A DNA stretch of 64,000 bases from contig NZ_CP063373.1 in the NCBI RefSeq assembly GCF_015160855.1, positions 3,472,001-3,536,000 on the forward strand, read 5' to 3'. The notes under the pieces are model-generated. The model was not told the origin of the DNA. It saw only the letters and a list, made by a program, of their open reading frames with translations, and ran no database searches. Of the stretch, positions 29,255 to 37,633 are shown piece after piece. The stretch comes from Streptomyces ferrugineus. Lineage in GTDB: Bacteria; Actinomycetota; Actinomycetes; Streptomycetales; Streptomycetaceae. The position numbers were made by a program, and so were the translations under genes. The number at the start of each line of letters is the position of its first letter. Positions within the stretch are counted from its first letter, which is position 1.

Positions 29255-31027
29255 TCAGCCCTGCCCGTCCCGTGACGCCGCCTCCACGATCGCCTTGAGG
29301 ATCACCGACTGGATCTGCGACGGGTCGCTCACCTCATGGCCCGAGCCGCCCGTGGCCTCGGCGATACGGTTCGCCTCCTCGCGGTCGGCGTCCGGACCGA
29401 CGGCGATCATGATGAGGGGCACCGGGCGTTCGGGGTTGGTGAGGCGCTCCAGCTGGGCGACGAGGTCGGCGCGCGAGACGCTGCCCGGGTCCTCGTTCCG
29501 GCCGTCGGTGAGGATGACCAGCGCGTTGAACTTGCCCTCGGCGTACGAGCCGGTCGCCGCCCTGTACGCGGCGAGCGTCGTGTCGTACAGCCCCGTCGCA
29601 CCGTTCGGCACCGGCGCCAGGTCGCCGAACGCCGCCGACAGCCGGTCGCGCTGGGTGCCCGTGCCCTTGCGGTCGCCGAGCCGCTCGGTCGGCACCAGGA
29701 CGCGGTAGTCCTTGGCGCCGTCCAGCTTGGTGGAGAAGTCCCACAGGCCGATCTCGTCCTCGGCCGTGAACGTGGCGAGGGCCCGCTGCAGCGCCGCCTT
29801 GGTGACGTCCATCCGGGACCGCCCGCTGCCCGGCACCGGCTCGGACATGGAGGCGGAGGCGTCCACCACTGTGGTGATGCGCGCGCTCTGCACGGTGATC
29901 GTCCACACCCCGAGGGTCTCCTGGAGCGCGACCGCGGAGGCCGGCCGGGCCGCGGGCTCCGCATACGGCTGCGGACCGCTGCCGCCGGCCCCCGCGACCA
30001 GCGCGTCCGGCACCTCGTCGTCGGACGTGCGGAAGCCGTGCCGCTCCAGCAGCCGCCGCTGCGGGGGATCGTCGAGGTAGCTCATGAACCGGATCGCGGC
30101 CCGGCTCTGGTCGGTGGTCAGCCCCGTCTGTTCGAGCAGGGCGTACGGGTAGTCGAGCCGGGGCGAGCCGTCCTTCGGATAGAAGAAGTCCAGGCTCCTG
30201 TCGCCGTCCGCCGCGGTGTTGTACGCGTACGCCGCCTGCTCGCTGACCACCAGCGCCTGGTTGCGCCTCGGATTGCCCTGCTCGGTGCCCGAGGAGTCGC
30301 GCGGCAGGGTGTCCAGTACCTGGCCGTCGCTGTCCGAGATGCGCTGCGACAGGGCCTTCATCATCGCCGCGGCCTGAGTGTCCCCGCCCTCGACCCCGGC
30401 GGCGGCCGTGCTCAGCCGGGTCAGGGCGAGCAGGCCGGTGGCGCTCCGCGCGGGATCGGCCGCGCCGAGCCGGAGCGAGTTGTCGCGCAGCGCGGCACCG
30501 GCCAGCTCCAGCCAGCCGTACGTCTTCTCCGGCCAGCCCAGCGACTTCGCGACCGTGGGCTCCATCGCCACTCCGACCGGGGTGGAGGCGACATGGCCCA
30601 CCGTGGAGACGTCGGCCGTGCCGCCGGTCGCCGTGAGCCGCTGCAGCCACACCTCCGAGTCCGGCACCCACACCTCGGCACCGGGGTCCTTGCCCGCCAG
30701 CAGCGTGTCCGTGACCTTGTACGGCTCGCGCGCGCTCACCGTGACGGCGACGCACCGCCCGTCGGAGGTGAGGTCCGCCTCCCGGGCGCGCTTCGCCGCG
30801 GACTCGAGGGCGGGGGCCAGATCGGGCGAGGCGGCCAGGGTCAGCCGTACCGGGTCGTCCTGGCAGGAGGAGCCGAACGACAGCAGTCCTCCTCTGACCG
30901 CGGCGGCCGTACCGCCCGCGACGGCCAGAACGAGGACCGTGGCGATCGCGACCGTACGGCGTCGTGCCCGTCGACGGGGGTCGCTGGCGCCCGCCCCATA
31001 CTGATCGGGCAAGCTGTGACGTCCCAT
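29255..31027 (-). CDS. Membrane-anchored solute-binding/von Willebrand factor A fusion
   Basis: 590 aa. Basic N-terminus, one membrane helix (about 26-46), then a periplasmic-binding-protein-like part (50-350: LTLAASPDLAPALE, VTVSAREPYKVTDTLLAGKD, SEQAAYAYN). A VWA domain follows (about 380-590) with MIDAS residues in VVDASASMSE and a later ILTDGRNED. The active domain faces outside the cell. Such fusions probably bind ligands or partner proteins with a divalent metal; the ligand is unknown. It is transcribed on its own and divergent from the CPBP gene. Confidence 0.83.
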   Translation of the reverse strand: MGRHSLPDQYGAGASDPRRRARRRTVAIATVLVLAVAGGTAAAVRGGLLSFGSSCQDDPVRLTLAASPDLAPALESAAKRAREADLTSDGRCVAVTVSAREPYKVTDTLLAGKDPGAEVWVPDSEVWLQRLTATGGTADVSTVGHVASTPVGVAMEPTVAKSLGWPEKTYGWLELAGAALRDNSLRLGAADPARSATGLLALTRLSTAAAGVEGGDTQAAAMMKALSQRISDSDGQVLDTLPRDSSGTEQGNPRRNQALVVSEQAAYAYNTAADGDRSLDFFYPKDGSPRLDYPYALLEQTGLTTDQSRAAIRFMSYLDDPPQRRLLERHGFRTSDDEVPDALVAGAGGSGPQPYAEPAARPASAVALQETLGVWTITVQSARITTVVDASASMSEPVPGSGRSRMDVTKAALQRALATFTAEDEIGLWDFSTKLDGAKDYRVLVPTERLGDRKGTGTQRDRLSAAFGDLAPVPNGATGLYDTTLAAYRAATGSYAEGKFNALVILTDGRNEDPGSVSRADLVAQLERLTNPERPVPLIMIAVGPDADREEANRIAEATGGSGHEVSDPSQIQSVILKAIVEAASRDGQG

Positions 31028-31221
31028 GTCGGTCGTGCCCCTCCCTGTCGCCCTGCTGAACCACGCGCCGGAATCCGGCCGTATGGCAGGCAGAGGGGCG
31101 GTACGCCCCGTACGGCGCCCGTCCCCCCAACGGCTTGTCGCGCACGGTCTTCGTAACTGCTTTCGAGACCCTAGCGGGGCGACGATGAGGATGAGGCGGG
31201 ATTACTCAACTGGAGGCAGGT

Positions 31222-32022
31222 GTGCAGGGCGAGGCAGGCCCCGTGGCCGAATCTTTTCCGCATGAGCGGCCCTCGCGACGGATCTTCCGTGATGAGACGC
31301 TGCTCGTTCTGGGGCTTTCGCTCGGTGCGAGCGGTGTGTCCGCCCTCATCAGTTTTGTCGGTTCCGTCACCAAACCGGGCGGCCTCAAGGACCAGGCCGC
31401 CACCCTCAACGCCTCGGCCGCACCGGGCCGCCCCTGGCTGGATCTCGCCTGGCAGCTCTTCGGAATCACCACCGCGCTGGTGCCCGTCGCGCTGGTCGCG
31501 CACTTCCTGCTGCGCGAGGGCGAGAGCCTGCGCACCCTCGGCTTCGACCGCACCCGCCCCTGGCCCGACCTCGGCCGCGGCGCGCTGATCGCGGCGGTGA
31601 TCGGCAGCACCGGAATCGCCTTCTACCTGGCCGCTCGCGGACTCGGCTTCAACCTCACCGTGGTCCCCGAGGCGCTGCCCGCGGTGTGGTGGAAGTACCC
31701 GGTACTGATCCTGTCCGCGCTCCAGAACGCGATCCTCGAAGAGGTCATCGTCGTCGGATATCTGCTGCGCCGACTGGGCCAGTTGGGCTGGACGCCCGGC
31801 ACCGCGCTGGTGGCCAGTTCCGTACTGCGCGGCTCGTACCACCTCTACCAGGGCATCGGGGGCTTCCTCGGCAACATGGCGATGGGCGTGGTCTTCGTGT
31901 ACCTGTACCGGCGGTGGGGCCGGGTGGGGCCACTGGTTGTGGCGCATTCCCTGCTGGACATAGGGGCGTTCGTCGGTTATGCGCTGCTCGCCGGCAAGGT
32001 GGACTGGCTGCCGACGGCGTGA
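31222..32022 (+). CDS. CPBP family intramembrane glutamic endopeptidase
   Basis: 266 aa, GTG after TGGAGGC. About eight hydrophobic segments. The ABI/CPBP motifs are present: EEVIVVGYLLRRL (motif 1 glutamates, near 175), SYHLYQG (motif 2 histidine) and AHSLLDIG (motif 3). Homologues include the CAAX protease Rce1 and bacteriocin-immunity proteins. The substrate here is unknown. Confidence 0.87.
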   Translation: MQGEAGPVAESFPHERPSRRIFRDETLLVLGLSLGASGVSALISFVGSVTKPGGLKDQAATLNASAAPGRPWLDLAWQLFGITTALVPVALVAHFLLREGESLRTLGFDRTRPWPDLGRGALIAAVIGSTGIAFYLAARGLGFNLTVVPEALPAVWWKYPVLILSALQNAILEEVIVVGYLLRRLGQLGWTPGTALVASSVLRGSYHLYQGIGGFLGNMAMGVVFVYLYRRWGRVGPLVVAHSLLDIGAFVGYALLAGKVDWLPTA

Positions 32023-32053
32023 GCGACGCCGAAGGGGCGGCGGGGGCGGCGGG

Positions 32054-32078
32054 GGGTGTACGACGGTCTCGTACACCC
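32054..32078. terminator. Bidirectional terminator
   Basis: Perfect 10-bp stem GGGTGTACGA/TCGTACACCC with a 5-nt loop, between the convergent CPBP and PhzF genes. Confidence 0.72.
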
Positions 32079-32109
32079 TGTCGTCGTTGTCTCGGACGCT
32101 TTAGGCGCT

Positions 32110-32919
32110 CTAGGCGATCAACTCCCCCTCGATGACGGTCACGGCACGCCCGCTCAGCAGCGTGCGGTCGTCGCGGAGCTCCGTGCGGACGCGGCCGGAG
32201 CGGCGGGAGGCCTGAAGGCCGGTGAGCTCGGCCCGGCCCAGGCGCTCGGACCAGAAGGGGGCGAGGGCCGTGTGGGCGCTGCCGGTGACCGGGTCCTCGT
32301 CGATGCCGACGTTCGGGAAGAAGCAGCGGGAGAGGAAGTCGTAGCCGCCGGCGGGGTCCTCGGCGCGGGCGGTGGCGATGATGCCGCGCCGCGAGTACGC
32401 GCCGAGGGCCTTCAGGTCCGGGGCCAGGCCGTGGACCGTCTTCTCGTCGGCGAGTTCGACGAGCAGGTCACCGACGTTCGGCCCGGTGTCGAAGGCACCG
32501 AGCGGCTCGGCCCCCAGCGCCTCCGCGACGCCGTCCGGGACCTCGACTGGCGTCAGGGGGGCGGTGGGGAAGTCGAGCGTGATCGAGCCGTCCTCGCGGG
32601 GCGTGGCGACGAGGACTCCACTGCGGGTGGCGAACCGCACGGTCCCGTCGTGCGCACCGGTGCTGTGCAGCACATGGGCCGTGGCGAGCGTGGCGTGCCC
32701 GCACATCGCCACCTCGGCGACCGGCGTGAACCACCGCAGCGCCCAGTCGGCCTCCCCACCCTCGGGCAACCGGTGCGCGAACGCCGTCTCGGCGTGATTG
32801 ACCTCCATGGCCACGTTCTGGAGCCAGCCGTCCTCCGGGAACCCGTCCAGCAGCAGGACCCCGGCCGGGTTGCCGGTGAAGGGACGGTCGGCGAAGGCGT
32901 CAACGATTCGAATCCGCAT
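32110..32919 (-). CDS. PhzF family isomerase/epimerase
   Basis: 269 aa from ATG 32919; the longer frame to 33027 is not typical of the family. Diaminopimelate-epimerase-like fold with the catalytic glutamate E44 in NHAETAF, the early TGNPAGVLL and the CGHATLATA motif. PhzF itself isomerises a phenazine precursor, but most family members have unknown substrates and there are no phenazine genes here. Confidence 0.87.
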   Translation of the reverse strand: MRIRIVDAFADRPFTGNPAGVLLLDGFPEDGWLQNVAMEVNHAETAFAHRLPEGGEADWALRWFTPVAEVAMCGHATLATAHVLHSTGAHDGTVRFATRSGVLVATPREDGSITLDFPTAPLTPVEVPDGVAEALGAEPLGAFDTGPNVGDLLVELADEKTVHGLAPDLKALGAYSRRGIIATARAEDPAGGYDFLSRCFFPNVGIDEDPVTGSAHTALAPFWSERLGRAELTGLQASRRSGRVRTELRDDRTLLSGRAVTVIEGELIA

Positions 32920-33094
32920 GTCGCTGACGGTAGGGGGTGCGGGGAGGGGGCGGCCAAGGCCAATTCGGGGGTGCTGGACCGATTTCGCACGGCAGGATTG
33001 CCCCGCGCCCCGAGGGCTGCGCCCCATGCCCCGCGCCCTGGCGTGTGGCCCGATCCGCGCCCCCTCCCTATGCTCGATTCCAGGAGAGACCGAC

Positions 33095-33886
33095 GTGACC
33101 GACTACTCGTTGACCCTCAGCGATCAGGAGATCGAGCGCTACCGGCTCATGGCCCAGGCCGCCGAGCACAGGGAGCGTGAGCTGTGGGGTGTCGCCGGGG
33201 CGGTCCCCGGTGCGCGGATCGCCGACGTGGGATGCGGGCCCGGTGCGGTCTCGGTGCGGCTGGCGGCCCTCGTCGCTCCGGACGGTGCCGTCTGGGCCGT
33301 CGACCGTGACGACGACGCCCTGGCCGTCGCGGCGGCCCTCGCCGAACGCTCCGCAGTGCCGGTGCACACCAGCGTCGGGTCCGCCGACGCCACCGGGTTG
33401 CCCGAGGGCACCTTCGACCTCGTGATGCTCCGGCACGTCCTGGCCCACAACGGCGGCCACGAGCAGGCGATCGTCGACCATCTGGCCACGCTGGCCAGGC
33501 CCGGCGGCACGGTCTACCTCGTCGACATCGACGCGAGCAGCTTCCGTCTGCGGGGCGCGCCCGGCGAGTTCGACGAGATGGACGAGCGGTACCGCGCGAT
33601 GCACCGACGGCGCGGCAACGACCTCTCCGTCGGCACCCGGCTGGACGAACTGCTCACCGCGGCCGGACTGGAGGTCGTCGCCTTCGAGGGGCACACCGAC
33701 GTCCTGACGCCGCCGCCCGGGATGCGCGGTCCCGCCTGGGCCGCCCGCGACGCCCTGGTCGCCGAGGGCCTGGCCACACCGGACGACATCGCCCGCTGGG
33801 ACGAGGCCTTCGAACGGGCCGAGCCGACCCGGAGCGGGCTCCGCTTCTTCGCCGCGTCCTTCGTCGCCGTCGGCCGGCGTGCCTGA
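33095..33886 (+). CDS. SAM-dependent class I methyltransferase
   Basis: 263 aa from GTG 33095, with AGGAGAG upstream. The SAM glycine motif is DVGCGPG (44-50), followed by the acidic VDRDDDAL; motif 4 is FDLVMLRHVL. A C-terminal cap (DEMDERYRAMHRRRGNDLSV) probably covers the substrate. The substrate is unknown. It ends against the truncated hydratase fragment. Confidence 0.86.
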   Translation: MTDYSLTLSDQEIERYRLMAQAAEHRERELWGVAGAVPGARIADVGCGPGAVSVRLAALVAPDGAVWAVDRDDDALAVAAALAERSAVPVHTSVGSADATGLPEGTFDLVMLRHVLAHNGGHEQAIVDHLATLARPGGTVYLVDIDASSFRLRGAPGEFDEMDERYRAMHRRRGNDLSVGTRLDELLTAAGLEVVAFEGHTDVLTPPPGMRGPAWAARDALVAEGLATPDDIARWDEAFERAEPTRSGLRFFAASFVAVGRRA

Positions 33887-33889
33887 CGC

Positions 33890-34473
33890 CCGGCGGGGTG
33901 GGCCTCGCGGTGGGTGGCGACGCGCAGTGCGGCGTGGTCGTCGGTGGGCGTGCCCTCGGCGAGGAGGTGCTCGCCCACGAACGCCGGGTGGTGCAGCCGG
34001 TAGGACAGTGAGCGCACCTGCCGACCCGGCGCGGCGCGGCGCACCAGCTCCAGCATCAGCAGGGCCAGCAGCGGGCCGTGCACGACGAGGCCGGGGTAGC
34101 CCTCCACGTCACGGCAGTACGGGGTGTCGTAGTGGACGCGGTGGGCGTCGGTGGTGAGCGCGCTGAACCGGAACAGCAGGGTCTCGGTCGGCCGGAGGCG
34201 CAGCCGCCACGGCTCTTGCGGCTTCGGTACGGCCGAGTCGTCGAACTCGGCCGGGTGCCGGCTGGTGGCGGCGTCGCCCGACCGGTAGACGATGTCCTGC
34301 TCCTCGACCAGGCGGACGCGGCCGCGCTGCCGGAGCTCCTGGCGCTCGGTGACGAACAGCCGCTCACCGCTGCGGCCCCGCTCGGGGGTGACGGCGGCCA
34401 GGCTGCTGACGCGCTCGGTCGGCTCGCCGAGACGCAGACGCGCGGCGATCTCGCAGCGTCCGCCGGCGAACAT
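33890..34473 (-). pseudogene. Truncated FAS1-like/MaoC-type dehydratase fragment
   Basis: The minus-strand frame reads FAGGRCEIAARLRLGEPTER, then GRSGERLFVTERQELRQRG, LVEEQDIVYR, HYDTPYCRDVEGYPGLVVHG and HPAFVGEHLLAEG. This is the middle and C-terminal part of a mesaconyl-CoA-hydratase/HTD2-like protein. The N-terminal about 90 residues are missing, and the frame runs without its own stop into the antisense of the methyltransferase gene. Both ends are lost, so it is a gene fragment. Confidence 0.75.
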
Positions 34474-34768
34474 GGCGACGTCCCTCACCGCCGCACGGCA
34501 ACTCACCCTCTACGCGGCCCGCGAGGCCGACGCCGGACGCCGGGTGGACATGGAGGCCGGCATGGCCAAGCTCTCCGCCTCGGAGACGGCGATGCAGATC
34601 GCCCTCAACGCCGTCCGGATCCACGGCGGTCACGGCTACTCGACCGAGTCCGACGTCGAACGCTACTTCCGTGACGCCCCGTTGATGGTCGTCGGCGAGG
34701 GCACCAACGAGATCCAGCGGAACGTCATCGCGAGCCGGCTGGTCGAGCGAGGGGGACTCGACGCCTGA
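34472..34768 (+). pseudogene. Truncated acyl-CoA dehydrogenase, C-terminal fragment
   Basis: About 98 codons: LTAARQLTLYAAREADAGRR, KLSASETAMQIALNAVRIHG, GHGYSTESDVERYFRDAPL and VVGEGTNEIQRNVIASRL. This is the last quarter of an acyl-CoA dehydrogenase (usually about 380 aa). The FAD and substrate parts upstream are absent. It abuts the dehydratase fragment head-to-head at the palindrome CATG (34471-34474). Confidence 0.8.
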
Positions 34769-34914
34769 GGCGGGCCCGAGCCACCTGTCACGCCCGCTCG
34801 CCGGGGCGCAGGGCGACGGCCCGACGCAGCGCCTCCCGGCCTGCCGGGACAGCGCCTCCCGGCAGGCCGGGATCGCGGGGTGCCGGCTGCCGCCGCGGCG
34901 TACGACCGTGAAGA

Positions 34915-35170
34915 CGCGGCCGCTACCTGGTGTTCCTGGGCGCACGGGCACTGTGGCAGCACCGCCACGAGGGGGCCGCCGAGCCGGGGACGAACGCCCC
35001 CTCCGCCGTCGGAAGCCCGTGGCGGACCGGCCTGATCAGCAACGTCCTCAACCTGTCCCGGGCCGACACGTCCTCGAACGCCCCCGGATCCACCGTGCCC
35101 TCGGCTCGGGCGGCGGACCACGGGAGTCGGGCTGATCGGCCTGGGCCTGGTCGTGGCGACCACTGCCCTG
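34915..35170 (+). pseudogene. Degraded LysE-type exporter gene
   Basis: One frame reads RYLVFLGARALWQHR and SPWRTGLISNVLN, matching the middle of LysE/RhtB exporters. After a frame change comes RRTTGVGLIGLGLVVA, like their last helix. The N-terminal helices and an intact frame are missing. Part of the decayed stretch 33.9-35.2 kb. Confidence 0.55.
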
Positions 35171-35223
35171 CGCCCGGGCCCGCCATCTCGCCCCGCCCCT
35201 TGCTAAGCGAACTGTTCCGATAT

Positions 35224-35253
35224 ATCGTTGAGCCATCGCGACAGATCAACGAT
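35224..35253 (+). promoter_or_regulatory. Inverted repeat before padR gene
   Basis: ATCGTTGA (35224-35231) and TCAACGAT (35246-35253), beside CGATATATCG at 35218-35227. AT-rich for this genome, and 17 bp before the PadR start, so a likely autoregulatory operator (inference). Confidence 0.55.
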
Positions 35254-35270
35254 GGAATGGAGTGATTGGG

Positions 35271-35894
35271 ATGCGTTCCCATGGATTCGAGCGTGGGCAC
35301 GGTGGACACGGTCAGCACGGGCGAGGTGGCTTCGAGGAGCGGCTTCGCGGTGCCTTCGGGCCGTTCGGTCCGGGTGGTGGCGGCCCCGGCTTCGGTGGGC
35401 CCGGGTTCGGGCCCGGCCCCTGGGGGCCCAGGGGTCGAGGCGGGCCTCGGGGGAGGGCGCGGCGGGGTGATGTGCGGGCGTCGATCCTCGCCCTGCTGAA
35501 GGACCGCCCCATGCACGGCTACGAGATGATCCAGGAGATCGCCGAGCGCAGCGGCGGGGCGTGGAAGCCCAGCCCCGGCTCGGTGTACCCCACCCTCCAG
35601 CTGCTGGAGGACGAGGGCCTGATCGCCAGCGAGACCGAGGGCGGCAAGAAGCTGTTCTCGCTCACCGAGCCGGGCCGCGAGGCGGCCGAGGCCGGTCCCG
35701 AGGCGCCCTGGGAGGAAGCCTCCCGTGGCGTCGACTGGGAGGCCCTCGGTGAGATCCGCCAGGCCGGCTTCGGGCTGATGGAGGCCTTCGGGCAGGTCTG
35801 GAAGACGGGCAGCAAGGACCAGCGCGACAAGGCGCTGGCCGTCATCAACGACGCCCGCAAGAAGCTGTACCTGATCCTCGCCGACGAGGACTGA
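35271..35894 (+). CDS. PadR family transcriptional regulator
   Basis: 207 aa from ATG 35271 (TGGAGTG upstream). An extended Gly/Arg/Phe/Pro-rich N-terminus of about 65 residues precedes the PadR winged helix (VRASILALLKDRPMHGYEMI, SPGSVYPTLQLLEDEGLIAS, GGKKLFSLTEPGREA). A C-terminal dimerisation helix follows (KDQRDKALAVINDARKKLYL). It probably represses itself and a neighbour; no obvious adjacent target is seen apart from itself. Confidence 0.87.
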   Translation: MRSHGFERGHGGHGQHGRGGFEERLRGAFGPFGPGGGGPGFGGPGFGPGPWGPRGRGGPRGRARRGDVRASILALLKDRPMHGYEMIQEIAERSGGAWKPSPGSVYPTLQLLEDEGLIASETEGGKKLFSLTEPGREAAEAGPEAPWEEASRGVDWEALGEIRQAGFGLMEAFGQVWKTGSKDQRDKALAVINDARKKLYLILADED

Positions 35895-35906
35895 CCCGCC
35901 GTAGGT

Positions 35907-35942
35907 GAAGGCGCCCCGCGGAACACACCGCGGGGCGCCTTC
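35907..35942. terminator. Bidirectional terminator
   Basis: Perfect 15-bp stem GAAGGCGCCCCGCGG/CCGCGGGGCGCCTTC with a 6-nt loop between the convergent PadR and SRPBCC genes. Confidence 0.9.
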
Positions 35943-35964
35943 GCCATGCCGTCGGCGGGGGCGT

Positions 35965-36396
35965 TCAGGTCACCAGGCCCGCCAGCTTGCGCAGCGACTC
36001 GTTCAGCGCCGCCGTCGCCGAGTCCTTGAGCTTGCCCGCCATCAGCGACACCGCCGCGCCCGTGAACTCGCCGTCGATGCGCACCGCCGTGGCGCCGTCC
36101 CCCTCCGGGGTGAGCGTGTAGCGGGTGGCCACGGTCACCGCCATCGGGCCCTTGCCGCGAATCGCCAGCACCCGCGCCGGGTCCAGTTCCTCGATGGTCC
36201 ACTCGACCTCGGCCGGGAACCCCATCAGCTTCATGTTCTCCTGGAAGGTCCCGCCCACCTCGAGCGCCGTGGGGCCGCCGCCCGGGAAGCTGGTGTGGGT
36301 CGCGTTCCACTGGCCGTACGCCGACCAGTCCGTCAGCTGTGCCCAGATCTTCTCGGCCGGCGCCTCGATGCGTGCCTCCGCGCTGACTTCGGCCAT
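35965..36396 (-). CDS. SRPBCC family protein (CoxG-like)
   Basis: 143 aa. Hydrophobic-ligand START/SRPBCC fold: EARIEAPAEKIWAQLTDWSA, NMKLMGFPAEVEWTIEELD, then VTVATRYTLTPEGDGATAVR. No catalytic residues can be assigned. Common in Streptomyces as small lipid- or polyketide-binding proteins; the ligand is unknown. Confidence 0.82.
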   Translation of the reverse strand: MAEVSAEARIEAPAEKIWAQLTDWSAYGQWNATHTSFPGGGPTALEVGGTFQENMKLMGFPAEVEWTIEELDPARVLAIRGKGPMAVTVATRYTLTPEGDGATAVRIDGEFTGAAVSLMAGKLKDSATAALNESLRKLAGLVT

Positions 36397-36522
36397 GCGA
36401 CCACCCCTTCGTCTCGGGCTACGGTGTCGCGGAACGTAGCCGTGGGGGCCGGAACATTCAATACTGATGAACCGTCAGGAAATGTGGAGGTGCGTGCTCG
36501 TCGCGGCGAGCGGTCCCGTGGC

Positions 36523-36732
36523 TCAGCCCACGAGCCGGATCACCGCCGCGTCGAACAGATCCCACGCCCTCGGGAGCGCGCCCTCCTCATGGCAGTGCCA
36601 CGCCTCCCAGAACAGGTCGGCGAGCAGGGCGTCCTCCGGGGCGTACACCCGGTAGACGTACTGTCTGCCGTCGACCGCGGGCAACGCCACCAGCCAGCAC
36701 CTGCTCTCCGTGTCCCCGCGGGACCTCTCCAT
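36523..36732 (-). CDS. Hypothetical small protein
   Basis: 69 aa from ATG 36732 (an in-frame start at 36825 would give 100 aa with an Arg-rich, probably non-coding, extension). The sequence WLVALPAVDGRQYVYRVYAP, followed by LADLFWEAWHCHEEG, looks like a compact real protein. No domain recognised. Confidence 0.6.
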   Translation of the reverse strand: MERSRGDTESRCWLVALPAVDGRQYVYRVYAPEDALLADLFWEAWHCHEEGALPRAWDLFDAAVIRLVG

Positions 36733-36929
36733 GCCCCTGTGGACGTACGACGCGGCGCGACGGTTGCGAACGGAGCGCACCGCAAGACGGCGCGCGCCCC
36801 TCGGGGTCGTTCGGCCTGATCTCATCCGTAAGGAGGAGATTCCGGCCCGCGGAGTCCACTTCGTGTGGGACGCCGAAATGCTTCCCCTCGGGGATGACTC
36901 GGCTCGATGAGGCTGATGGGGTAAGGGAT

Positions 36930-37490
36930 GTGCAACCCCGTATCCCCCGGCAGTCGGCCCAGGAACAGGACTGCCGGCGCCCGGACGCCCCGTCGGACGC
37001 CGCCACGCTCAGCGACGAGCTGGCTGCGGTGGTCTCCGGTGCCCGCCGTCGGGCGACCAGGGACGGGGACCGGCAGATCGACACGGCCCATCTGCTGCAC
37101 TCACTGCTGGAGCACGACCCGGACGTCTACGCCGTCTTCGGCGAGGGACCCCAGATCGCCCGCCTGCTCGGCTACCTCGTCCAGCGCACCATCGGCTACG
37201 GCCTGCGCTGGCAGGGCACCGTCGAGGACTCCGGCGCCGTACCCGTGGTGATGCACGGGGAGGGCTTCTCCCCGCTGGCCGCGAGCGCCATGGAGCACGC
37301 CTGCCGACGCGCCGCCGAGCGGGGTGATACGCAGGCCCGCGGCGTCGACCTGCTCGCGTCGATCGTGGTCGACCCGCAGGCGCGCGCCGTCGAGGTGCTC
37401 GCCCGCGCCGGGATCGACGCGGACACCGTGCGCACCCGCGTCGACGAACACCGCGACGAGTACGTCTCCGGCGGCGAAACCGCCCGCTAG
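36930..37490 (+). CDS. Clp N-terminal domain protein
   Basis: About 186 aa from GTG 36930 (AAGGG just upstream); ATG 36894 is an alternative start. Two Clp-N helical repeats: ELAAVVSGARRRATRDGDRQ with IDTAHLLHSLLEHDPDVYAV, and LAASAMEHACRRAAERGDTQ with GVDLLASIVVDPQARAVEVL. No ATPase domain is present, so it is a stand-alone Clp-N protein, possibly an adaptor or peptide-binding factor. Its partner is unknown. Confidence 0.8.
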   Translation: MQPRIPRQSAQEQDCRRPDAPSDAATLSDELAAVVSGARRRATRDGDRQIDTAHLLHSLLEHDPDVYAVFGEGPQIARLLGYLVQRTIGYGLRWQGTVEDSGAVPVVMHGEGFSPLAASAMEHACRRAAERGDTQARGVDLLASIVVDPQARAVEVLARAGIDADTVRTRVDEHRDEYVSGGETAR

Positions 37491-37587
37491 GCCCCCTTCC
37501 GCTCTTGCCCCCTTCCGCTCTCCCCCCGCCGGTCAGGAATCCGAACCTGAGGTGAGCCGTCCTGCCGTGCGGCCGTCCACACCGCGA

Positions 37588-37630
37588 GACAGGTGTCAAA
37601 GGGGGTGACGCTCATGACATCGCCTGTCAT
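37588..37630 (+). promoter_or_regulatory. GACA/TGTC inverted repeats before EamA gene
   Basis: GACA-gg-TGTC at 37588-37597 and ATGACA-tcgcc-TGTCAT at 37614-37630, the second ending 3 bp before the GTG. Possible operators; the regulator is not known. Confidence 0.4.
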
Positions 37631-37633
37631 CAT

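Noticed and set aside
29244..29262. GCTGAGCCGGCTCAGC hairpin as terminator of the VWA gene
   Set aside because: The stop codon is inside the hairpin and it is followed by A residues, not T, on that strand.
29336..31156. 606-codon plus-strand frame opposite the VWA gene
   Set aside because: Antisense of a gene with clear domains and signal; no homology pattern.
33887..35270. Insertion sequence causing the scar
   Set aside because: No transposase, terminal repeats or target duplication seen; the junction shows only a CATG palindrome.
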